Of a stretch of 64,000 nt of DNA, positions 58,816 through 64,000 are shown in pieces. Within the stretch, counting starts at the first letter, position 1. Each line of letters starts with the position of its first letter. The position numbers and the translations under genes are program-made. Source of the stretch: Methylobacterium sp. C25 (GTDB lineage: Bacteria; Pseudomonadota; Alphaproteobacteria; Rhizobiales; Beijerinckiaceae); contig NZ_JAAUVI010000001.1 of assembly GCF_021352225.1 (NCBI RefSeq), positions 902,191 to 966,190 on the forward strand, written 5' to 3'. The notes under the pieces were generated by a model that did not search any database, was not told the origin of the DNA, and saw nothing but the letters and a program-made list of their open reading frames with translations.

Positions 58816-60186
58816 GTGCGCTCGGCCCACGGCGTCACGCTCGGCGAAGCGACACGGGTCTGGGCGCGGATCGCGCTGCTGAGCTTCGGCGGTCCGGCCG
58901 GACAGATCGCGGTGATGCACCGTATCCTGGTCGATGAGCGCCGCTGGATCGGCGAGGAGCGGTTCCTCTACGCGCTCTCCTATTGCACGCTCCTCCCCGG
59001 CCCTGAGGCCCAGCAGCTCGCAACCTATATCGGCTGGCTCATGCACCGGACCGCCGGCGGCCTGATCGCCGGTGTCCTGTTCGTGCTGCCGGGCGCTGTT
59101 TCGATCATGGTGCTCAGTCTCGTCTATGTTGCCTTCGGGCAGACCGGGATTGTCGCAGGGCTGTTCTTCGGGCTGAAATGCGCGGTGCTCGCCGTCGTGC
59201 TGCAGGCGGTCGTGCGGGTCGGTTCGCGCGCGCTCCGCAACCAAGTGATGCGTGCGATTGCAGCGATCGCCTTCGTCGCGATCTTCGTGCTGTCGGTACC
59301 GTTTCCCCTGATCGTGCTGGCGGCCGGACTCGCCGGCTATGCCGGTACCCATCTCGGATCATCGGCCTTCGCAGCCGGAGGTAGTCACGGCACCCCGGAC
59401 GCCGCGGGTCCGCTAGATGTCGACAGCCTGCTCGGCGATACCATCCCGGAGCATGCCCGGCCCAACGTCGGCTGGTCGCTGCGCATCGCCGCCGTGCTCG
59501 CCCTGTTATGGCTCGTGCCGGTGGCAGCCCTCGTGGCGCTCTTCAGCCCCGGCAACGCCTTCGCCGACATCGCCGTGTTCTTCTCGAAGATGGCGGTCGT
59601 GACCTTCGGCGGTGCCTATGCGGCCCTCGCTTATGTCGCCCAGGCAGGCGTCGAGACCTATGGCTGGCTGAGGCCCGGTGAGATGCTCGACGGGCTCGGC
59701 ATGGCCGAGACGACCCCGGGGCCACTGATCATGGTCACGCAATTCGTCGGCTTCCTGGGGGCTTTTCGCTCACCGGGCAGCCTCAACCCGTATCTGGCGG
59801 GGATTCTCGGCGGCCTGCTCACGACCTGGGTCACGTTCGTGCCCTGCTTCCTCTGGATTTTCGCGGGCGCGCCGTACGTCGAGGCCCTGCGCGGAAACCG
59901 TGCTTTGTCCGGAGCACTCGCGGCGATCACGGCGGCCGTGGTTGGGGTGATCCTGAACCTCGCTCTCTGGTTCGCGCTGCATACGCTCTTCGCGCGCGTG
60001 CAGGTCCTTCGGCCCGGATTTGGCCTCGCGATCGATTGGCCGGATTTCGCGAGCGTGAACCTGCCGGCTCTCATGCTCACGGCGGCTGCGATCCCGGCCG
60101 TGTTGTATTTCAAGATCGGGATGATCCCGACGCTACTCGCCTGCTCCGTCATGGGCATCACGCTACATCTCACCGGCATCGTCTAA
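58816..60186 (+). CDS. chrA: Chromate-efflux transporter ChrA, two-domain form
   Basis: A 456-residue CHR-family transporter with two homologous halves. The first half has the motif SFGGPAGQIAVMHRILVDERRWIGEERFLYALSYCTLLPGPEAQQLATYIGW. The second has TFGGAYAALAYVAQAGVE...GLGMAETTPGPLIMVTQFVGFLGA. It exports chromate. GTG 58816 is five bases behind the glyQ stop, so translation is likely coupled; the same frame stays open upstream through glyQ. Confidence 0.88.
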   Translation: MRSAHGVTLGEATRVWARIALLSFGGPAGQIAVMHRILVDERRWIGEERFLYALSYCTLLPGPEAQQLATYIGWLMHRTAGGLIAGVLFVLPGAVSIMVLSLVYVAFGQTGIVAGLFFGLKCAVLAVVLQAVVRVGSRALRNQVMRAIAAIAFVAIFVLSVPFPLIVLAAGLAGYAGTHLGSSAFAAGGSHGTPDAAGPLDVDSLLGDTIPEHARPNVGWSLRIAAVLALLWLVPVAALVALFSPGNAFADIAVFFSKMAVVTFGGAYAALAYVAQAGVETYGWLRPGEMLDGLGMAETTPGPLIMVTQFVGFLGAFRSPGSLNPYLAGILGGLLTTWVTFVPCFLWIFAGAPYVEALRGNRALSGALAAITAAVVGVILNLALWFALHTLFARVQVLRPGFGLAIDWPDFASVNLPALMLTAAAIPAVLYFKIGMIPTLLACSVMGITLHLTGIV

Positions 60187-60205
60187 CCGGCTGCGGAGCT
60201 CAATC

Positions 60206-60880
60206 ATGCCCGGTCACAGTTTATTCGCCGGAAAATCACATGTCGTCTTCGACGCATACGGCACGCTTCTCGATGTGCATTCGGCCGTCCAGCGCCATGC
60301 TATGCAGGTCGGTCCCGAGGCTGGTGCACTGTCTGGCCTGTGGCGCGTGAAGCAACTCGAATACACCTGGGTGCTCTCGCTGATCGGGCGCTACCAGAGC
60401 TTCTGGTCCCTGACCGAACAGGCGCTCGACTACGCGCTCGCTCGACATCCCAACGTCGATCCCGCCCTGCGCCAGCCGCTGCTCGATGCCTATCGCGACC
60501 TCGACGCCTATCCGGAGGTCCCGACAATCCTCACGCGGCTTCGCGCTGCGGGTCAGCGCACCGCGATATTTTCCAATGGAAACCAATCCATGCTCGACCG
60601 GGCTGTCGCCTCCGCCGGGCTCACAGATCGCCTCGATGCAGTCCTCTCCGTGGACGACGTTGAGATCTTCAAGACGGCGCCGAAAGCCTATCAGCTCGTG
60701 CTCGATCGCCTCGGTGTTACAGCTGCGGAGGTCGTCTTCTGCTCGTCGAACCGATGGGACGTGGCAGGCGCGTCCGCCTTCGGCTTCACGACGGTCTGGG
60801 TGAACCGCCAGGGGGTGCCGGAGGAGTATCCCGAACTTCGGCCGGCCGCCGTGATCAAGGATCTCGAGGGCCTGCTCTGA
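60206..60880 (+). CDS. Haloacid dehalogenase, type II
   Basis: A 224-residue HAD hydrolase of the L-2-haloacid dehalogenase group. The nucleophile is in VVFDAYGTLLDVHSAV, motif II is IFSNGNQSML, the Lys is in VEIFKTAPKAYQLV, and the end has FCSSNRWDVAGASAFGFTTVWVNR. The SSNRWD/AGA pattern is diagnostic of type II dehalogenases, which convert L-2-haloacids to D-2-hydroxyacids by inversion. It begins 20 bases after chrA. Confidence 0.9.
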   Translation: MPGHSLFAGKSHVVFDAYGTLLDVHSAVQRHAMQVGPEAGALSGLWRVKQLEYTWVLSLIGRYQSFWSLTEQALDYALARHPNVDPALRQPLLDAYRDLDAYPEVPTILTRLRAAGQRTAIFSNGNQSMLDRAVASAGLTDRLDAVLSVDDVEIFKTAPKAYQLVLDRLGVTAAEVVFCSSNRWDVAGASAFGFTTVWVNRQGVPEEYPELRPAAVIKDLEGLL

Positions 60881-60883
60881 GCC

Positions 60884-62104
60884 TCAGCCGCGGGCGCGTC
60901 CGCGCAGCGAGGCGGGTTGCCCCGGAAGCTGCAGCTTCACACCGGTGGCGGTGACCGCATCGCCCTCTACGCGAAACACCTGCAGGGTCCGATCGACGTA
61001 GTTGCCGACATAGACGAAGCGCCCCGAAGGCGAGAAGGCGACACCCTGCGGAACTGCTCCGGCCTCGGCAGCTCCGGTGACGTGCACGGACCCGTCGGAA
61101 TCGATGGTCAGCAGCACGACGAGGCCCTTCGGCCCGTAATTCGGGCTCGATTGCGGCGCGGAGGAACCGCGCACCACCGAGAGGGCAGCGTGGCGCCCGT
61201 CCGGCGCGATGTCGAGGGTTTCTGGCGTGTCGCCGACACCGAGCCAGTCCACCACCTTCGGTATGTCGAGATTGGCGTCGATCACGCTGACGCTGTCGGC
61301 ATTGCCGTCGGATGGACTGGCGCCGGTGTTCGCAGTGAGCGCGAGCCTGGCATCCGGCGTCACCTCGATGCCGTACACGCCCGCTCCCACGGGCATGTCC
61401 TGCGCAGGATCGTAGGTGACGGTGGTCCCCTCGATCTTGAGGACCCCGATCTTTCCGGCCTTATTCTTGGCGACGAAGGCACGCTGGCCGTTCGGCGAGA
61501 TCGCCACCGCGGCAGCCTCGTCGCCGACATCCACCGTCGCGATCGGCGTCACCTTCGTACCGGCGATCGAGAGCACGGTGACGCTCTTGCCCTCGCGGTT
61601 GGCGACGAGGGCGAGATCGCCGGCCCCGTTGATCGCCAGACCCGACGGCTGGCGCCCGACGGTGATGGTCTCAACAAGCTGCGGCGGGTCGCTGGTCAGG
61701 TCGAGGACGTGCAGCCGATCGTCGGGCTGCGCGTACCAGGGCCGATCCCCGGCGCCTCCGTCCTTGGCCTCGCCCTCCTTCGGCTCCTCCTGGCGCATTG
61801 TCACCGAACTCGCCACCAGGCCGAGCCGTCCATCCGGCGTGATCTGCAGGTTGGTCGGGGGTCCGTAGACCGAGTTGTCGAGCAGCATCGTGGTGGCGAC
61901 CTGCGGATGGGACTCGTCCCGCACGTCGATGAACGCGATGGCGTCCGCGCCGTTCGGGCCGTTCCGGGCGCCCGCAGGATCGAAAAAGGTTTTGCCGTCG
62001 AGGCCGACGAGCATGAAGGCGGGCGCCGGCGCCGCCCGAAGCGGGCTCGTTGTGAGCAGCAGGCCCGCGAGAAGCGCGACGCGGCCGGCCCCAAATCTCG
62101 TCAT
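60884..62104 (-). CDS. YncE/YVTN-type beta-propeller exported protein
   Basis: A 406-residue exported protein with signal peptide (VALLAGLLLTTSPLRA). Repeats such as PSGLAINGAGDLALVANREGKSVTVLSI, AAAVAISPNGQRAFVAKNKAGKIGVLKI and PQGVAFSPSGRFVYVGNYVDRTLQVFRV are seven-bladed-propeller units of the YVTN/lactonase type. Catalytic lactonase residues are not obvious. Function unknown. ATG 62104 was chosen at the signal peptide; the convergent dehalogenase ends three bases away. Confidence 0.8.
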   Translation of the reverse strand: MTRFGAGRVALLAGLLLTTSPLRAAPAPAFMLVGLDGKTFFDPAGARNGPNGADAIAFIDVRDESHPQVATTMLLDNSVYGPPTNLQITPDGRLGLVASSVTMRQEEPKEGEAKDGGAGDRPWYAQPDDRLHVLDLTSDPPQLVETITVGRQPSGLAINGAGDLALVANREGKSVTVLSIAGTKVTPIATVDVGDEAAAVAISPNGQRAFVAKNKAGKIGVLKIEGTTVTYDPAQDMPVGAGVYGIEVTPDARLALTANTGASPSDGNADSVSVIDANLDIPKVVDWLGVGDTPETLDIAPDGRHAALSVVRGSSAPQSSPNYGPKGLVVLLTIDSDGSVHVTGAAEAGAVPQGVAFSPSGRFVYVGNYVDRTLQVFRVEGDAVTATGVKLQLPGQPASLRGRARG

Positions 62105-62378
62105 CGCGCGAGCTTCCACGTCTGGGTTCTCCTTCCCCTCGTGGGGACGGTCCTCAACGATCCGATCCGTTCTCCCACCGAAGAGGAGCGACACCACCGA
62201 TCGATGGCAAGGTCTATGGCGCAATCTGTGTCCGGTTCGCGTGCCGCCCGGCACATGTGGACGGCCCCTCGAGCCCCCTCTGCAGGCGGGTTAATCGCTG
62301 TCGTGAGCCGGTCGCATTTGCTGATTGTTAAGCGCAATGCTGCTTAGCTTGGCGCCACGTCATCGGGAGATAGCGATC

Positions 62379-62720
62379 GTGCGTGCCTCTACGTCCTTCG
62401 GACTCGTTCATCACGGACTCCGCGCCGCGGTCATTGGCGCGCTCAGCCTCGCCGCCGTGGGCCATGCCGACGCGCGCGACAACACGGGCGCTGTGATCGG
62501 CGGCGCTGCCGCCGGCCTTCTCGGCGGTGTGGCGCTCGGCGCCATGCTCAACAACAATCCGCCGCCGCGCCCTATGCCGCGTCCGGTCTATGTCGAAGAA
62601 GAGGCTGGGCCCGTCTATGTCGCCCCGCGCCCCCGCGGCCCGATCTGCCATTACGAGCGCCGCAAGGTGTGGCTCGACGAAGGCGAGTTCACCTACAAAC
62701 GCGTCGAGGTCTGCGAATAA
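62379..62720 (+). CDS. Small exported glycine-zipper-like protein
   Basis: A 113-residue protein. GTG 62379 has GGGAGA eight bases upstream and opens a signal peptide (ending HADA/RD). A Gly/Ala-rich segment (GAVIGGAAAGLLGGVALGAML) follows, then a Pro-rich linker and a C-terminal domain with two cysteines (ICHYERRKVWLDEGEFTYKRVEVCE). An intrinsic terminator follows. Such proteins are common cell-envelope hypotheticals in Rhizobiales. Confidence 0.7.
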   Translation: MRASTSFGLVHHGLRAAVIGALSLAAVGHADARDNTGAVIGGAAAGLLGGVALGAMLNNNPPPRPMPRPVYVEEEAGPVYVAPRPRGPICHYERRKVWLDEGEFTYKRVEVCE

Positions 62721-62745
62721 GCAGTCGTCACGCGGATCGAGATCG

Positions 62746-62771
62746 GGCGCCCTTCAGACGGGCGCCTTTTT
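62746..62771 (+). terminator. Intrinsic terminator between the 62379 gene and nhaA
   Basis: GGCGCCC pairs with GGGCGCC around a seven-base loop and is followed by five T residues. It ends the plus-strand gene. The nhaA stop codon (minus strand, 62754-62756) lies in its loop. Confidence 0.85.
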
Positions 62772-63974
62772 CGTATCGGCTCCACGTCCGGTCGCGAGCT
62801 TGAGGACGGCAGCGCCCGTCAGCCCCGAAAGCAACGAGCCGACGAGCACGCCGAGCTTCACCTCGGTCTCGTGCAGGCCACCGCTGAAGGCGAGGCCGCC
62901 GATGAACAGGCTCATGGTGAAGCCGATGCCGCAGAGCAGCGCCACGCCGTAGACCTGCCCCCAATTCGCCCCGCCGGGCCGCGCGGCGATGCCCGTCGCG
63001 ACGGCGAGGCCGACGCTGGCCACCACGCCCACCTGCTTGCCGAGAAACAGACCGAGCGCCACGCCGAGCGTGACCGGATCGAGCAGCGCATCGAAAGGCA
63101 GGCCGATCAGCCGGACGCCGGCATTGGCGAAGCCGAAGATCGGCACGATCAGGAAGGCGACCCAGGCATGGAGCCCGTGCTCCAGGCGATGCAGTGGCGA
63201 GGTCTCGTCCTCCGGACGGCCCGGCGTCGGGCGGATCGGGACGAACATCGCCAGCAGCACGCCGGCCACCGTGGCGTGCACGCCCGAGCGCAGTACCAAG
63301 ACCCAGAGCACGGCACCGAGGGCGAGATAGGGCCAGAGCGCCCGCACGCCCGAGCGGTTCAGCACGAACAGGGCTACGAGGATCGCGGCGGCACCCGCCA
63401 GCATCGTCGCGTCGAGGCTGCCTGTATAGAACAGGGCGATGATGACCACGGCGCCGAGGTCGTCGACGATCGCCACCGCCGACAGGAAGATCTTGAGCGA
63501 GACCGGCACCCGCGGCCCGAGCAGCGCCAGCACGCCGAGTGCGAAGGCGATGTCGGTGGCGGCAGGGATCGCCCAGCCGCGCTCCGTGCCGGCTCCGAGG
63601 TTGAAGGCGAGATAGACCAGTGCCGGCGCGGCCATGCCGGCGGCCGCCGCGAGGCCGGGGAGCACCCGATCCGGCCAGGTCCGCAGGCGTCCGTCGAGCC
63701 CCTCGCGCTTGATCTCGAGGCCGACGAGCAGGAAGAAAACGGCCATCAGGCCGTCGTTGATCCAGTGCAGCAGGCTGAGCGGGCCGAGATAGGCGTGGAG
63801 CGCGTGAGTGTAGGTCTCGCCCAACGGCGAGTTCGCCACGAGCAAGGCCGCGGCGGCAGCGGCCATCAGCACGATCCCGCCAGCCGCCTCGCTGACCAGG
63901 AACGAGCGCAACGCGGAGAGGGGACGGCGGGCGCGCTTGGGCAGGGCGCGAACGGACTTGGGCGGCGTCTTCAT
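62754..63974 (-). CDS. nhaA: Na+/H+ antiporter NhaA
   Basis: A 406-residue antiporter with the NhaA fold. The ion-binding Asp pair is in [19 protein letters not shown], and [25 protein letters not shown] and [16 protein letters not shown] (helix 2 region) are classical. Length fits the family. ATG 63974 forms an ATGA overlap with a TGA on the same strand, so an upstream gene outside the window may be coupled; too little of it is visible to name. Confidence 0.93.
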   Translation of the reverse strand: MKTPPKSVRALPKRARRPLSALRSFLVSEAAGGIVLMAAAAAALLVANSPLGETYTHALHAYLGPLSLLHWINDGLMAVFFLLVGLEIKREGLDGRLRTWPDRVLPGLAAAAGMAAPALVYLAFNLGAGTERGWAIPAATDIAFALGVLALLGPRVPVSLKIFLSAVAIVDDLGAVVIIALFYTGSLDATMLAGAAAILVALFVLNRSGVRALWPYLALGAVLWVLVLRSGVHATVAGVLLAMFVPIRPTPGRPEDETSPLHRLEHGLHAWVAFLIVPIFGFANAGVRLIGLPFDALLDPVTLGVALGLFLGKQVGVVASVGLAVATGIAARPGGANWGQVYGVALLCGIGFTMSLFIGGLAFSGGLHETEVKLGVLVGSLLSGLTGAAVLKLATGRGADTKKAPV

Positions 63975-64000
63975 GACGAGACGACCTGCCCGCTCATCAC

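Overview
The window is high-GC alphaproteobacterial chromosome, most likely from Methylobacteriaceae (Methylobacterium/Methylorubrum). The grounds are a PQQ alcohol dehydrogenase locus beside a four-subunit NAD-linked formate dehydrogenase (fds/fdh2 type), Rhizobiales-type housekeeping genes (cysS, mnmG, rsmG, parAB, holA, glyQ) and parS sites of the form TGTTTCACGTGAAACA. I see no prophage, insertion sequence, CRISPR array, rRNA or tRNA. The genus is an inference.

Layout. 1-3742 (minus): end of an exopolysaccharide locus, with a truncated Wzz/GumC-like chain-length protein and two glycosyltransferases. 3877-12073: a quinoprotein alcohol-oxidation locus. A divergent NarL/LuxR response regulator faces a Ca-type (ExaA/PedE-like) PQQ alcohol dehydrogenase. 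Behind it come a secreted pentapeptide-repeat protein, a small periplasmic protein, a PedF-like cytochrome c, a small Cys protein, a cytochrome b561, a rhodanese-like CW-motif protein, a fused SoxYZ-like carrier and an exported metallo-beta-lactamase-fold hydrolase. 12172-17374: fdsGBAD formate dehydrogenase. 17400-23300: a new 57-aa gene, a GGDEF protein, a LysR regulator and several small genes. 23358-30061: methyltransferase, MFS exporter, repeat-rich OmpA protein, DUF2865, CreA. 30393-43785: cysS, LOG-family protein, LysM protein, Atm1-like ABC exporter, RibD-like reductase, GlcG-like protein, an oligopeptide-type ABC importer without ATPases, and an MFS transporter. 43981-50269: holA, mnmG, rsmG, parA, parB with three parS sites, so this part is probably near the replication origin. 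50478-64000: DUF1287, a basic amino-acid decarboxylase with an overlapping GNAT gene, an ECF sigma/NrsF/MxKDx operon, DUF1223, glyQ, chrA, a haloacid dehalogenase, a beta-propeller protein and nhaA.

How the parts may work together. Alcohol is oxidised in the periplasm by the PQQ enzyme, and electrons pass to cytochrome c. SoxYZ carries a swinging cysteine, and its partner hydrolase is glyoxalase II-like. The rhodanese-like protein and these two recur with quinoprotein dehydrogenases under the name 'quinoprotein relay', but their chemistry is not established to my knowledge. Formate made downstream can be oxidised by the adjacent Fds enzyme to give NADH. This locus is the best candidate here for a poorly described system.

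Two genes under 60 codons were found by reading the minus strand (17400-17573 and 45514-45672). Start codons were adjusted where a ribosome-binding site or domain boundary supported it.
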